A stretch of DNA of 64,000 nucleotides from Sulfitobacter sabulilitoris (GCF_005887615.1 NZ_VANS01000007.1:24043-88042); one strand, 5' to 3'; numbered from the stretch's first letter, positions 36,008 through 45,997 are shown. The notes: generated by a model not told the origin, from the letters alone. Numbers and translations: made by a program.

Positions 36008-36457
36008 TTACAGGATGTTGATTTCAACGCTGTCGGCCAGGGTGTTGGCGATGAAGCAGTAGCGGTGCGCGCGGTGTTGCATCTTGTCCAGTTCGCCGCC
36101 ATCGGGCGAAAACCCGGTGTCGAAGCGCACGATCGGATGCAGGTCGATACGGGTCACCGACATTTGCCCCCGCGCGTTCTTGCCCAGGTGCGCGACCGCG
36201 TGATCGCTGTATCCCGCCACCGGCCAGCCGGCCTTTGCCGCGAGCGCCAGAAAGGTCATCATGTGACAGCTCGACAATGCCGACGCGAGGGCCTGTTCGG
36301 GGTTGGTGTTGGCCGGGTTGCCGCCCCAATCGGGGGCGGCATCGACCTGGACATCGTAGGCATCGTTGAACTGCACGGTGTGGGCATTCGAATATTTACC
36401 GCTGTGCAGAACGGGTTCGGATCGCTGCCAGTGCAACTGGATCGAAAGGTCGGACAT
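36008..36457 (-). CDS. OsmC-family protein
   Basis: Predicted 149 aa. It contains the OsmC/Ohr fold with NTNPEQALASALSSCHMMTFLALAAKAG, in which one reactive Cys (SSCH) is visible, and a C-terminal AHRYCFIANTL segment with the second Cys. Such proteins reduce organic hydroperoxides or handle thiol compounds. It lies 29 nt before the DmdA-family stop and 22 nt after... in transcription order between the DmdA-family and crotonase genes, which suggests protection from, or processing of, sulfur intermediates. That role is inferred. Confidence 0.88.
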   Translation of the reverse strand: MSDLSIQLHWQRSEPVLHSGKYSNAHTVQFNDAYDVQVDAAPDWGGNPANTNPEQALASALSSCHMMTFLALAAKAGWPVAGYSDHAVAHLGKNARGQMSVTRIDLHPIVRFDTGFSPDGGELDKMQHRAHRYCFIANTLADSVEINIL

Positions 36458-36486
36458 CTGTCGGGTCTCCGGATCGGCTCGGGCGC

Positions 36487-37626
36487 TCAGGCCGCGGCCA
36501 GCTGCTTCTTGGGGTCGTAGAACGGACGCTCGACAACGGTCGCCCGCGTCGGACCCGAGGGCGTCACGACCTCGATCTCCGCGCCGATATGCGCGAAATC
36601 CACCGCAACCATGGCCAACGCGATGTTCCGCTCCAGCCGGGGCGAATAGACCGCCGAGGTGACCTTGCCGATGGTCGTCCCGTCCTTGTTGATCGGCCAG
36701 AAGGTCGTGTTCGGGCCTTTCAGCGGCGCGCAGTCGATGATCAGACCGACCTGCTTTTTGCTGACACCCTGCTCGCGGATGCGGTGCAGCGCGGCCTTGC
36801 CGATAAAGTCGGCCTCCATGTCGAGGTTCACCAGCCGGTCCAGTCCAAGCTCGTAGGGATTGGTGTTGATGTCAGCGTCGGCGTGATACGACAGCATGCC
36901 GCCTTCGATCCGGCGGATGGAGGACGTGTGGCCGGGCTTCAGGCCGAATTCCATCCCTGTCGCCATGATGCGTTCCCACAGCGCGTCGCCCTGGGCGCTG
37001 TCGCGCAGATAGATCTCGTAGCCCAGTTCGCTCGACCAGCCGGTGCGCGACACGATCAGCGGAATACCGTCGAGATCAAGCTCGCGCAGCCAGTAGTACC
37101 GCAGGTCCATGATGCTGTCGCCGAACAGCGCCTGCATGATCGCGCCCGATTTCGGGCCCTGCAACTGCAAGGGCGACACGTCCGGTTCGGTGATCGCGAC
37201 GTCGAGCCCCGAATGAACCGCGACGCCCTGCGCCCAAAGCAGGATGTCGCTGTCGGCCAAGGAGATCCAGAAGTGGTTATCCGCCAGCCGCAGGAGGATC
37301 GGATCGTTGAGAATACCGCCCTGCGCATTCGTGATCAGGATGTACTTGCACTGCCCCACGGCCATCTTTGACAAATCGCGCGGGGTCAGCATCTGAACAA
37401 AGCGCGCGGCATCCGGGCCGGTGATTTCGACCTGCCGCTCGACGGCGACGTCGCACAGGATGGCGTCGTTGACGAGGGACCAGAAGTTCTGCTCCGGATT
37501 GCCGAAATCGCGCGGGATATACATGTGGTTGTAGACGGAAAACCCTTGCGCGCCCCACCGGACGGTGGCGTCGAAATAGGGTGATTTCCGGATCTGCGTC
37601 CCAAAGCCGAAGTCATCTGCGTGCAT
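36487..37626 (-). CDS. DmdA/GcvT-family tetrahydrofolate-dependent methyltransferase (DMSP demethylase-like)
   Basis: Predicted 379 aa from the ATG at 37626 (MHADDFGFG); a longer N-terminus looks non-coding. The GcvT fold is evident, and several blocks match roseobacter DmdA: VYNHMYIPRDF, AVERQVEITGPDA, QMLTPRDLSKMAVGQCKY, LADSDILLWAQGV, EPDVSPLQLQGPKS and the late CAPLKGPNTTFWP. DmdA moves a methyl from dimethylsulfoniopropionate to THF. However the stretch SPYFDATVRWGAQGF and the overall spacing differ from characterised DmdA, so it may be a paralog acting on another methylated compound. It is the first structural gene after an Lrp-type regulator on the same strand. Confidence 0.75.
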   Translation of the reverse strand: MHADDFGFGTQIRKSPYFDATVRWGAQGFSVYNHMYIPRDFGNPEQNFWSLVNDAILCDVAVERQVEITGPDAARFVQMLTPRDLSKMAVGQCKYILITNAQGGILNDPILLRLADNHFWISLADSDILLWAQGVAVHSGLDVAITEPDVSPLQLQGPKSGAIMQALFGDSIMDLRYYWLRELDLDGIPLIVSRTGWSSELGYEIYLRDSAQGDALWERIMATGMEFGLKPGHTSSIRRIEGGMLSYHADADINTNPYELGLDRLVNLDMEADFIGKAALHRIREQGVSKKQVGLIIDCAPLKGPNTTFWPINKDGTTIGKVTSAVYSPRLERNIALAMVAVDFAHIGAEIEVVTPSGPTRATVVERPFYDPKKQLAAA

Positions 37627-37647
37627 CTTTTTCGCCCTTGCTTGTCG

Positions 37648-37664
37648 CCGGCCGCATTGGCCGG
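37648..37664. promoter_or_regulatory. CCGGCC/GGCCGG hairpin in the DmdA-family leader
   Basis: Arms CCGGCC (37648-37653) and GGCCGG (37659-37664) with a 5-nt loop, about 22 bp upstream of the DmdA-family start. It may be a leader hairpin or operator in the 162-bp gap after the Lrp gene; no further support. Confidence 0.3.
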
Positions 37665-37788
37665 AGAGTGATTGAACCTGGCGCATATCTAGATCCGAAA
37701 CGGCCGGCGGTGCGGACTGAATTTCGGCCTGCTTCGGGCTGAACGGGCTGTTTTACGGGCCGGTTTCGGACCGTTCGGTCGCGGTGCG

Positions 37789-38280
37789 TCAACCGGCGGT
37801 CTTGGCCGCCAGCCGGGCAAGGTTGGGCCGGCTGTCCTTGACGGTCCGGGTCGCGATGTACGTCATGTACCGATCGACCCCGAGTTCGGCATCCAGCATC
37901 GCCTGCATCAGGGTCTGAAACGACCCCAGGGTCGCGCTGACCACCTTGAGCACGTAATCCATGCCGCCGCCCGTGGCGATGCATTCCGTGATCTCGTCGT
38001 GCTGTTTCACGAATGCCTCGAAGCGGTCGAAGTCGGGCTTGCGGTGATGCGCCAGCGAGACCGTGACAATGACCTGCGTCACGTCGCAGATACGCTCGAG
38101 CGCGATGTCGGCGTGGTATCCCCGAATGAAGCCCGCCGCCTTGAGCCGGTCCAGGCGCGCCCAGCAGGGCGTCGCAGAGATATTGGCGATCTCGGCCAGC
38201 CGGGTCTTGCTCAGTTGCCCATGCTGCTGCACCGCGCAGAGGATGCGAATATCGGTCGCATCGAGGCCAAATCTTTTCAT
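37789..38280 (-). CDS. Lrp/AsnC-family transcriptional regulator
   Basis: Predicted 163 aa, normal family length. The start ATG 38280 begins MKRFGLDATDIRILCAVQQH. An N-terminal AsnC-type HTH (TRLAEIANISATPCWARLDRL) is followed by the RAM ligand-binding domain (CIATGGGMDYVLKVV). Such regulators respond to amino acids or related small ligands. Two targets are plausible: the divergent AdiA-type decarboxylase gene (515 bp away) and the DmdA-family operon downstream on the same strand. A short GACCG-TT-CGGTC hairpin (37769-37780) follows its stop. Confidence 0.9.
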   Translation of the reverse strand: MKRFGLDATDIRILCAVQQHGQLSKTRLAEIANISATPCWARLDRLKAAGFIRGYHADIALERICDVTQVIVTVSLAHHRKPDFDRFEAFVKQHDEITECIATGGGMDYVLKVVSATLGSFQTLMQAMLDAELGVDRYMTYIATRTVKDSRPNLARLAAKTAG

Positions 38281-38795
38281 CTGTCCGCGTCCCTCGCTCG
38301 TCTGTATCCGGGCGGGGCCATGCTGCGCGCCGCTTGGGGCGATCCTACGTCGCAAACCTCGGCGCGGTAACGGATTTTGCGACCAGTTCTCTTTCGGTGG
38401 CGGCAGGGTCGGCGTGTTTACGGCTCCGGCGCGGGGCAAAATCACCAGGCGCGCAAGGCGACGCAGCGTCAAAGCCGCCGGATGCCGTGGTGATTGCGCC
38501 AAGTCGCGGCAAAACGAATCGCGGCAAGGGGGCTGGTCCGGCGCGGTCGGGGGCGGGCTCCGTCCCTGTCGGGGGCCGCGGACCTCTCGCACGGTCGGTG
38601 CCCCGGCGCGGGCTGCCCCGGCGCGGCGCGGCCGTACAGGGGCAATCGGGGTGGGCGGCGCGCGGTGGCCCTGCGGACGTATGGACACTGCGCCGAAAAT
38701 ATCAGCATAGTCCGGCCATCCTGCGGTCCGGACATCGCGGCAATCTCAATCGTGATGTGCCGTCGTCCCTGCCGCTCGTCCGTAAGGAGAAAGAT
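38281..38795. other. 515-bp divergent intergenic region (Lrp / decarboxylase)
   Basis: Very GC-rich, with open frames on both strands that are composition artefacts. The only structure noted is GTCCGG (38710-38715) with CCGGAC (38728-38733), an inverted repeat about 65 bp upstream of the decarboxylase start that could be a regulator site. No promoter was recognised with confidence. Confidence 0.4.
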
Positions 38796-41087
38796 ATGAA
38801 GTTCCGTTTCCCGATCGTTATCATCGACGAAGACTTCCGATCCGAAAACTCGTCGGGTCTGGGTATTCGCGCCCTGGCACAGGCCATCGAGACCGAAGGC
38901 TTCGAAGTGTTGGGGGTGACCAGCTACGGGGATCTGTCGCAGTTCGCGCAGCAGCAGTCGCGCGCCAGCGCCTTTTTGCTGTCGATCGACGACGAGGAGT
39001 TCAGCCCCGGCCCGGATCTCGATCCGGCGGTGCTGAACCTGCGTAATTTCATCGAGGAAGTGCGTTGGAAGAACGCCGACGTGCCGATCTATATCTATGG
39101 CGAGACCAAGACCAGCCGCCACCTGCCCAACGACATCCTGCGCGAGCTTCACGGCTTCATCCACATGTTCGAGGACACGCCCGAATTCGTCGCGCGCCAC
39201 ATCATCCGCGAGGCCAAGAGCTATCTCGAAGGGATCCAGCCGCCGTTCTTCAAGGCGCTGCTGGATTACGCCGAAGACGGGTCGTATTCCTGGCATTGTC
39301 CGGGGCATTCAGGGGGCGTGGCCTTCCTCAAAAGCCCGATCGGGCAGATGTATCACCAGTTCTACGGCGAAAACATGCTGCGCGCGGACGTGTGCAATTC
39401 GGTCGAGGAGCTGGGCCAGCTTCTGGATCACAACGGCGCCATCGGCGCGTCCGAGCGCAACGCCGCGCGGATCTTCAATGCCGATCACTGCTATTTCGTG
39501 ACCAACGGCACCTCGACCAGCAACAAGATGGTCTGGCACCACACGGTGGCCCCCGGCGACGTGGTCGTGGTGGACCGCAATTGCCACAAATCCATCTTGC
39601 ACAGCATCATCATGACGGGCGCGGTGCCGGTGTTCCTCAAGCCGACGCGCAACCACTACGGCATCATCGGCCCGATCCCGAAGGCCGAATTCGAAATCGA
39701 CTCGATCAAGGCCAAGATCCGCGCCAATCCGCTGCTTGAGGGCATCGACGCCGATACGGTCAAGCCGCGGATCATGACGCTCACGCAATCCACCTACGAT
39801 GGCGTGCTCTACAACACCGAAGCGATCAAGGATGTCCTGGATGGCTATGTGGACAATTTGCACTTTGACGAGGCCTGGCTGCCGCATGCCGCCTTTCATC
39901 CATTCTACGGCAGCTTTCATGCCATGGGGCGCAGGCGCGAGCGGCCGATGCAATCGGTGACCTATGCCACACAGTCGATCCACAAGCTGCTGGCGGGCAT
40001 CAGCCAGGCGAGCCATGTGCTGGTGCAGGACAGCCAGAACACCAAGCTCGACCGCCACCTGTTCAACGAATCCTATCTCATGCACACCTCCACCAGCCCG
40101 CAATACAGCATCATCGCAAGCTGCGACGTCGCCGCGGCGATGATGGAGCCGCCGGGCGGCACCGCGCTGGTCGAGGAAAGCATCGCCGAGGCGCTCGATT
40201 TCCGCCGCGCCATGCGCAAGGTCGACGACGAATTCGGCGAGGACGACTGGTGGTTCCAGGTCTGGGGGCCCGATGATCTGGGCACCGAAGGTGAATACGA
40301 TTCGAAGACCTGGGTGCTCAGGCGCACCGACGCCGACGGGGTGCAGGAAGCGGACGGCGAGGAAAGCTGGCACGGTTTTGGCGACATGGCGCCGGGCTTC
40401 AACATGCTCGATCCGATCAAGGCCACGATCATCACGCCCGGACTGAACCTTGACGGACGGTTCGAGGACACCGGTATTCCCGCGTCCATCGTGACGAAAT
40501 ACCTGGCCGAACATGGCGTCGTCGTCGAGAAAACCGGGCTCTACAGCTTTTTCATCATGTTCACCATCGGCATCACCAAGGGCCGTTGGAACACGTTGCT
40601 GACGGCGTTGCAGCAGTTCAAGGACGACTATGCCAAGAACCAGCCGATGTGGCGCACCATGCCGGAATTCTGTGCCAAGCACCCGCGCTACGAGGGGATG
40701 GGCCTGCGCGAATTGTGCCAGCATGTGCATACGCTTTATGCCAAGTACGATGTCGCGATCCTGTCCACCGACATCTACCTGAGCGACCATACCCCGGCGA
40801 TGAAGCCCAGCGACGCCTTTGCGCATATTGCGCAGCGCACGACCCAGCGCGTGCCGATCGACGAACTGGAGGGCCGCATCACCACCAGCCTCGTCACGCC
40901 CTATCCGCCGGGAATTCCGCTGCTGGTCCCCGGCGAGGTGTTCAACAGGAAGATCGTCGAATACCTGAAGTTCAACCGCGAGTTCGCGCGCGAATGTCCG
41001 GGGTTCGAAACCGATATCCACGGCCTTGTGCAAGAGGTCGGCAGCGATGGCGTGACCCGCTACTTTGCCGATTGCGTCGCGCAGTGA
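38796..41087 (+). CDS. AdiA-type Orn/Lys/Arg decarboxylase
   Basis: Predicted 763 aa from ATG 38796, which has a strong AAGGAGA 5 nt upstream; the long in-frame extension is not coding. Domains: an N-terminal receiver-like wing (1-130), the fold-type I PLP core, and the C-terminal OKR domain. Pyridoxal Lys397 lies in ATQSIHKLLAGISQASHV. CHKSILHSIIMTGAVPVF, RNHYGIIGPIPKAEF and ESWHGFGDMAPGFNMLDPIK track E. coli arginine decarboxylase AdiA closely and its length (755 aa) is similar. It would decarboxylate arginine (or a related diamino acid), consuming a proton. Probably controlled by the divergent Lrp-type protein. Confidence 0.9.
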   Translation: MKFRFPIVIIDEDFRSENSSGLGIRALAQAIETEGFEVLGVTSYGDLSQFAQQQSRASAFLLSIDDEEFSPGPDLDPAVLNLRNFIEEVRWKNADVPIYIYGETKTSRHLPNDILRELHGFIHMFEDTPEFVARHIIREAKSYLEGIQPPFFKALLDYAEDGSYSWHCPGHSGGVAFLKSPIGQMYHQFYGENMLRADVCNSVEELGQLLDHNGAIGASERNAARIFNADHCYFVTNGTSTSNKMVWHHTVAPGDVVVVDRNCHKSILHSIIMTGAVPVFLKPTRNHYGIIGPIPKAEFEIDSIKAKIRANPLLEGIDADTVKPRIMTLTQSTYDGVLYNTEAIKDVLDGYVDNLHFDEAWLPHAAFHPFYGSFHAMGRRRERPMQSVTYATQSIHKLLAGISQASHVLVQDSQNTKLDRHLFNESYLMHTSTSPQYSIIASCDVAAAMMEPPGGTALVEESIAEALDFRRAMRKVDDEFGEDDWWFQVWGPDDLGTEGEYDSKTWVLRRTDADGVQEADGEESWHGFGDMAPGFNMLDPIKATIITPGLNLDGRFEDTGIPASIVTKYLAEHGVVVEKTGLYSFFIMFTIGITKGRWNTLLTALQQFKDDYAKNQPMWRTMPEFCAKHPRYEGMGLRELCQHVHTLYAKYDVAILSTDIYLSDHTPAMKPSDAFAHIAQRTTQRVPIDELEGRITTSLVTPYPPGIPLLVPGEVFNRKIVEYLKFNREFARECPGFETDIHGLVQEVGSDGVTRYFADCVAQ

Positions 41088-41330
41088 CCTGACGGTTTGG
41101 GGGCGTTGGCCCTGTCGTGCGATGTCACCCATACGGGCCGGCATCGCGCGACGCTGCAAAGGCATGACGATTGGCGGGGGGCGTGGCGATGATCTTGCCG
41201 GTCGCCCGCCCCGATCGCGGCGGCATGGCCGGACGGATCCGCCCCTCGGCAGAGCGATCGCGAGGCGACAGCACGACACGAATGCACCGCCGGAGCGTGA
41301 GTCACCCGAATCCCCCCGCGATGACAACTC

Positions 41331-41344
41331 CACTACATCTTGTG
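41331..41344. promoter_or_regulatory. NrdR-like box 1
   Basis: CACTACATCTTGTG, an imperfect palindrome like the NrdR operators found in front of ribonucleotide reductase genes. Its exact reverse complement occurs at 41744. A degenerate copy, CACTATGGAGTGTG, starts 43 bp later (41374). Confidence 0.5.
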
Positions 41345-41455
41345 CTGACTCTCGGCATCAAAGGGGTCTCGGCCACTATGGAGTGTGCCGCAAACATCGC
41401 GGCGCAGGGCCGGTGACACGCCGGTGTTACATTTTTGCGCATTTCGGTCCGCGGC

Positions 41456-41494
41456 CCGCACCCCGCCCCATAGGCCCCGCGACGCGGGGTGCGG
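41456..41494. repeat. 11-bp perfect hairpin in nrdJ upstream region
   Basis: Arms CCGCACCCCGC (41456-41466) and GCGGGGTGCGG (41484-41494) with a 17-nt loop. No T-tract follows. It may be a terminator relic after the decarboxylase or a leader structure. Confidence 0.55.
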
Positions 41495-41743
41495 ACTGTG
41501 GGTAATTTCAGTGCCACGGCGAGCGCGTCCCCCCAAAGCGCCAGTTATGTTTGGGTTTTCCGATGGCGACCGGGGCAGGGGCGCAACCGGTGGCATGTGG
41601 ATAGCCCTGTGCCTGAATCACGTGACCATCGGGGCGCATTGATGAAAGCAATCCGGTCAAGTCAGAAGTTTTGAAAATTTCGCAAAAAACGCGTTGACCC
41701 AACCCGTCCAAATACGTCAGGTTGTGGAGGCCGACGGTAACGC

Positions 41744-41757
41744 CACAAGATGTAGTG
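41744..41757. promoter_or_regulatory. NrdR-like box 2
   Basis: CACAAGATGTAGTG, the exact reverse complement of box 1, 199 bp before the nrdJ ATG. NrdR represses RNR genes when deoxynucleotide pools are high. Two boxes are normal for NrdR, but they usually lie about 30 bp apart, so the spacing here is odd. Confidence 0.55.
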
Positions 41758-41955
41758 ATAAAACACGCAGGGCGGCTCCGGGGCGCAGGGACGAAAAACA
41801 CGACCATAACATCACATCTGATGACACCGCAGTCTCATGTTTCATGGGGCCGGGGTGGAGCGTGCGGCCGGGCGTCATTGGGCGAAAAAGGTGGGGACGA
41901 TCCGCAATGACGGGAACGGCTCTGGGGTTGAAGAAGCTGGAAATGAGGCAGCGAC

Positions 41956-44900
41956 ATGAAAATTGAACGTAAATTCACAAAAGCCGGTCAGGACGCCTAT
42001 GCGGATCTGGATTTCGTCTCCACGGTCTCCGAAATCCGCAATCCCGATGGCACCGTCGTGTTCAAGCTCGACAATGTCGAAGTGCCCCAGGGCTGGAGCC
42101 AGGTCGCCAGCGACGTGATCGCGCAGAAGTATTTCCGCAAGGCCGGTGTTCCCGCGCGCTTGAAAAAGGTCAAGGAAAAGGGCGTTCCCGAATTCCTGTG
42201 GCGGTCGGTGCCCGACGGCGACGACACCGAGATGGGCGGCGAGACTTCCTCCAAGCAGGTGTTCGACCGACTGGCCGGCGCCTGGGCCTACTGGGGCTGG
42301 AAGGGTGGCTATTTCACCACCGAGGAAGACGCCCAGGCCTATTACGACGAGATGCGCCACATGCTGGCCAGCCAGCGCGCAGCCCCCAACAGCCCGCAGT
42401 GGTTCAACACCGGCCTGCACTGGGCCTACGGCATCGACGGTCCGGCGCAGGGCCACTATTATGTGGACTACAAGACCGGCAAGCTGACACGGTCGAAATC
42501 CTCCTACGAGCATCCGCAGCCGCACGCCTGCTTCATCCAATCGGTGCGCGACGATCTGGTGGGCGACGGCGGCATCATGGACCTGTGGGTCCGCGAGGCA
42601 CGTCTTTTCAAGTATGGCTCAGGTACGGGCACCAACTTTTCATCGCTCCGCGGAGAGGGCGAGAAGCTGTCGGGCGGCGGCAAGTCGTCCGGTTTGATGG
42701 GCTTTCTGAAAATTGGCGATCGTGCCGCAGGGGCCATCAAATCGGGCGGCACCACCCGCCGCGCGGCCAAGATGGTGATCGTGGATGCCGACCACCCCGA
42801 TATTCAGGATTTCATCAACTGGAAGGTGCTCGAAGAGCAGAAGGTGGCGAGCATCGTCGCCGGCTCCAAGATGCACGAGCAAAAGCTGAACCTGCTGTTC
42901 GCCGCGATCAAGGGCTGGGACGGTGCCGCGGCCGACGCCTATGACCCCGCCAAGAACGAGCAGCTCAAGCAGGCGATCCGCGAAGCGAAAAAGGTCGCGA
43001 TCCCCGAGACTTACGTCAAGCGCGTGCTGGATTACGCCAAGCAGGGCCACACCAGCATCGAATTCCCGACCTACGACACCGATTGGGACAGCGAGGCCTA
43101 CAACTCCGTCTCGGGTCAGAACTCCAACAACTCGATCCGCGTCACCAACGCCTTTCTGACGGCGGTGGAAAAGGATGCCGACTGGCAGTTGATCGACCGG
43201 GTTGACGGCAAGGTTTCCAAGACGATCCGGGCCCGCGATCTGTGGGAGCAGGTCGGCCATGCCGCCTGGGCCTGTGCCGATCCGGGCATTCAGTACCACG
43301 ACACCGTCAACGACTGGCACACCTGCCCCGAAGATGGCGCGATCCGCGGCTCCAACCCCTGTTCGGAGTACATGTTCCTCGATGATACCGCCTGCAACCT
43401 CGCATCGATGAACCTGCTGACCTTCCTGCGGGATGGCGAATTCATGGTCGAGGATTACATGCACGCGGCCCGCCTTTGGACCGTGACGCTGGAAATCTCC
43501 GTGATGATGGCGCAGTTCCCCTCCAAGGAGATCGCGCAGCGGTCCTATGACTTCCGCACGCTGGGGCTGGGTTATGCGAACATCGGCGGGCTGCTGATGA
43601 ACATGGGCTATTCCTATGACAGCGACGAAGGCCGCGCGCTTTGCGGTGCGCTGACCGCGATCATGACGGGCGTGTCCTATGCCACCTCCGCCGAAATGGC
43701 GGGCGAACTGGGCGCCTTCCCTGGGTATGCCAGGAACGCCGAGCACATGCTGCGCGTCATCCGCAACCACCGCAACGCCGCCTATGGCGAAACGGCGGGC
43801 TACGAGGCGCTGGCGGTCAAGCCGGTGCCGCTCGATCATGGCAACTGCCCGCAACCGGGGCTGGTCGATGTCGCCATGTCCGCCTGGGACGAGGCGCTGA
43901 AGCTGGGCGAGGCGCACGGCTACCGCAACGCGCAGACCTCCGTCATCGCGCCCACCGGCACCATCGGCCTCGTGATGGATTGCGACACCACCGGAATCGA
44001 GCCCGATTTCGCGCTGGTCAAATTCAAGAAGCTCGCCGGCGGCGGATACTTCAAGATCATCAACCAGTCGGTTCCGGCGGCCCTGGAAAAGCTGGGCTAC
44101 GGCTCTGCCCAGATCGAGGAAATCGTCAGCCACGCCGTGGGTCACGGCAGTATCGGCAACGCGCCGTCGATCAATCACACCACGCTGGCGGGCCACGGGT
44201 TCGGCCCCAACGAACTGGCCAAGGTCGACGCGGCGCTGGCGCAGGCCTTCGACATCCGCTTTGTCTTCAACCAGTGGACGCTGGGCGAGGAATTCTGCAC
44301 CAACGTGCTGGGCATTCCGGCGGACAAGCTGAACGATCCCACCTTCGATCTGCTGCGCAGCCTCGGGTTCTCGAAAAAGGACATCGACGCGGCCAACGAT
44401 CACGTCTGCGGGACGATGACGCTCGAAGGGGCGCCGCACCTGAAAGAGGCGCACCTGTCGATCTTCGATTGCGCCAATCCCTGCGGCAAGACCGGCAAGC
44501 GGTATCTGAGCGTCAACAGCCACATCCACATGATGGCCGCCGCGCAGTCGTTCATCTCGGGTGCGATCTCCAAGACGATCAACATGCCCAACGACGCCAC
44601 GATCGAGGATTGCCAGAAAGCCTACGAACTCAGCTGGTCGCTGGGTGTCAAGGCCAACGCGCTCTACCGCGACGGCTCCAAGCTCAGCCAGCCGCTGGCG
44701 GCCGCATTGGTCGAGGACGACGACGAGGCGGCCGAGACGCTGGAATCGGGCTCCCTGCACGAAAAGGCTGCGGTGCTGGCCGAGAAGATCGTCGAGAAGG
44801 TGATCGTCAAGGAAATCGTGAAGTCGCACCGCGAAAAGATGCCGCAGCGCCGCAAGGGCTATACCCAGAAGGCGATGGTCGGCGGGCACAAGGTCTATCT

Positions 44901-45618
44901 GCGCACCGGCGAATACGAAGACGGCAACCTTGGCGAGATCTTCATCGACATGCACAAGGAGGGCGCGGGGTTCCGGGCGATGATGAACAACTTCGCCATC
45001 GCGGTCAGCGTCGGCCTGCAATACGGTGTGCCGCTGGAGGAGTTCGTCGACGCCTTCACCTTTACCAAGTTCGAACCGGCGGGCATGGTGCAGGGCAACG
45101 AGACGATCAAGAACGCGACCTCGATCCTCGATTATATCTTCCGCGAACTGGCGGTCAGCTACCTCGACCGCACCGACCTGGCGCATGTGCAGCCCGAGGG
45201 CGCGTCCTTCGACAGCATCGGTCGCGGCGAGGAAGAGGAAGGCGTGCAGAACGTCTCCGAGCTGAGCGACAGCGCGGCGAGCAAGTCGCTCGAAGTGCTG
45301 CGCCAGATCAGCTCGACCGGCTATCTGCGCAACCGACTGCCGCAGGAACTGGTGGTGCTGCAAGGCGGGGCAGGGGCGATCGACGCGTCCAGCGCGCTGC
45401 ACACGCTGGTGCCCGAAGTCGCCACCGGCAACGTGGCGGTGGCGATGGCGGCCAGCACCTCGGTGTCGTCGGGCGCGGTCAGCCTGGATGCGCGCACCAA
45501 GGCCAAGATGCAGGGCTACGAGGGCGAGGCCTGTGGCGAATGCGGCAACTACACGCTGGTGCGCAACGGCACCTGCATGAAGTGCAACACCTGCGGCGGC
45601 ACGTCGGGGTGTAGCTAA
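41956..45618 (+). CDS. nrdJ: Vitamin B12-dependent (class II) ribonucleoside-diphosphate reductase
   Basis: Predicted 1220 aa, the normal size for the large NrdJ of alphaproteobacteria. Key features: [14 protein letters not shown] near the N-terminus, [19 protein letters not shown], the [20 protein letters not shown] active-site block, [19 protein letters not shown], and a C-terminal Cys-rich tail ([22 protein letters not shown]) that serves redox recycling and zinc binding. It reduces ribonucleotides to deoxyribonucleotides using adenosylcobalamin, so it is oxygen-independent. No nrdR or cobalamin genes are adjacent. The ATG follows a weak purine stretch about 8 nt upstream. Confidence 0.97.
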   Translation: MKIERKFTKAGQDAYADLDFVSTVSEIRNPDGTVVFKLDNVEVPQGWSQVASDVIAQKYFRKAGVPARLKKVKEKGVPEFLWRSVPDGDDTEMGGETSSKQVFDRLAGAWAYWGWKGGYFTTEEDAQAYYDEMRHMLASQRAAPNSPQWFNTGLHWAYGIDGPAQGHYYVDYKTGKLTRSKSSYEHPQPHACFIQSVRDDLVGDGGIMDLWVREARLFKYGSGTGTNFSSLRGEGEKLSGGGKSSGLMGFLKIGDRAAGAIKSGGTTRRAAKMVIVDADHPDIQDFINWKVLEEQKVASIVAGSKMHEQKLNLLFAAIKGWDGAAADAYDPAKNEQLKQAIREAKKVAIPETYVKRVLDYAKQGHTSIEFPTYDTDWDSEAYNSVSGQNSNNSIRVTNAFLTAVEKDADWQLIDRVDGKVSKTIRARDLWEQVGHAAWACADPGIQYHDTVNDWHTCPEDGAIRGSNPCSEYMFLDDTACNLASMNLLTFLRDGEFMVEDYMHAARLWTVTLEISVMMAQFPSKEIAQRSYDFRTLGLGYANIGGLLMNMGYSYDSDEGRALCGALTAIMTGVSYATSAEMAGELGAFPGYARNAEHMLRVIRNHRNAAYGETAGYEALAVKPVPLDHGNCPQPGLVDVAMSAWDEALKLGEAHGYRNAQTSVIAPTGTIGLVMDCDTTGIEPDFALVKFKKLAGGGYFKIINQSVPAALEKLGYGSAQIEEIVSHAVGHGSIGNAPSINHTTLAGHGFGPNELAKVDAALAQAFDIRFVFNQWTLGEEFCTNVLGIPADKLNDPTFDLLRSLGFSKKDIDAANDHVCGTMTLEGAPHLKEAHLSIFDCANPCGKTGKRYLSVNSHIHMMAAAQSFISGAISKTINMPNDATIEDCQKAYELSWSLGVKANALYRDGSKLSQPLAAALVEDDDEAAETLESGSLHEKAAVLAEKIVEKVIVKEIVKSHREKMPQRRKGYTQKAMVGGHKVYLRTGEYEDGNLGEIFIDMHKEGAGFRAMMNNFAIAVSVGLQYGVPLEEFVDAFTFTKFEPAGMVQGNETIKNATSILDYIFRELAVSYLDRTDLAHVQPEGASFDSIGRGEEEEGVQNVSELSDSAASKSLEVLRQISSTGYLRNRLPQELVVLQGGAGAIDASSALHTLVPEVATGNVAVAMAASTSVSSGAVSLDARTKAKMQGYEGEACGECGNYTLVRNGTCMKCNTCGGTSGCS

Positions 45619-45624
45619 GAGAGA

Positions 45625-45851
45625 TCACGCGCCCCCGTACCACGAGGGGGCGTGCAGGGGATCTGGCCAGACCCAAGGCGCCAGATCCCCGACGAGATGG
45701 GTGGGAACGGTACTTTGTTCCTTCCCACCTGACACGGGGCGGGTGCGCTCGCCCCCGACGACGTTCAGGCCGCAGGCAGAAAAATACCGAGCGGTTAACA
45801 CATTGAGCCTGAACGGCGAAACTTTGAGGGGTCCTTCGGGGCCCCTTTTTT
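45625..45851 (+). ncRNA. Candidate structured RNA after nrdJ, ending in an intrinsic terminator
   Basis: Six consecutive stems without a coding frame. A: 45628-45654 (9 bp, one G-U). B: 45657-45690, perfect 11-bp stem (arms GGGGATCTGGC and GCCAGATCCCC) with a 12-nt loop. C: 45700-45729, perfect 8 bp (GGTGGGAA/TTCCCACC). D: 45736-45755, 6 bp (GGGGCG/CGCCCC). E: 45762-45815, perfect 9 bp (CGTTCAGGC/GCCTGAACG) enclosing 36 nt. F: the terminator at 45828-45851. This density is not expected by chance. It could be an independent small RNA, a processed nrdJ 3' UTR, or a leader with terminator in front of the alcohol dehydrogenase gene. It does not match 6S, SRP, tmRNA or RNase P signatures that I know. 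Confidence 0.55.
45828..45851 (+). terminator. Intrinsic terminator with UUCG tetraloop
   Basis: GGGGTCC-TTCG-GGGCCCC (7 bp with one G-U pair) followed directly by six T (45846-45851). This is a textbook rho-independent terminator on the + strand, 210 bp past the nrdJ stop and 147 bp before the Fe-ADH start. Confidence 0.9.
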
Positions 45852-45997
45852 CTATGGGTTCGCCGGGCGTTGTGCCGCATGGGCCGATCAGGCGGGCCGC
45901 AATTACCTCTGGACCTCGCGCCGCGCGACGGTCCATCGTGGCACGGCTGCGCCCTTGCCGGGCCGCCGTGATGCAGACAGCCACAGGAGACCCCGCC

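Larger units (their letters stand above)
41088..41955. other. 868-bp non-coding region upstream of nrdJ
   Basis: No credible gene. It holds two identical 14-bp NrdR-like boxes in opposite orientation 413 bp apart (41331 and 41744), a third degenerate box (41374-41387) and an 11-bp-stem hairpin (41456-41494). The usual sequence elements of a cobalamin riboswitch were looked for and not seen. Confidence 0.5.

Noticed and set aside
38334..38795. N-terminal extension of the decarboxylase frame by about 154 codons.
   Set aside because: The ATG at 38796 has AAGGAGA 5 nt upstream and matches AdiA length; the extension is Arg/Gly-rich and looks non-coding.
39309..41333. A 674-codon open frame on the - strand opposite the AdiA-type gene.
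   Set aside because: Same composition artefact; the sense gene has full motifs and a strong ribosome-binding site.
41088..41955. Cobalamin riboswitch in front of the B12-dependent nrdJ.
   Set aside because: The conserved B12-box and core elements were looked for and not found.
42640..45402. A 920-codon open frame on the - strand opposite nrdJ.
   Set aside because: It mirrors the third-position GC bias of nrdJ, has no recognisable domain, and nrdJ itself is certain.
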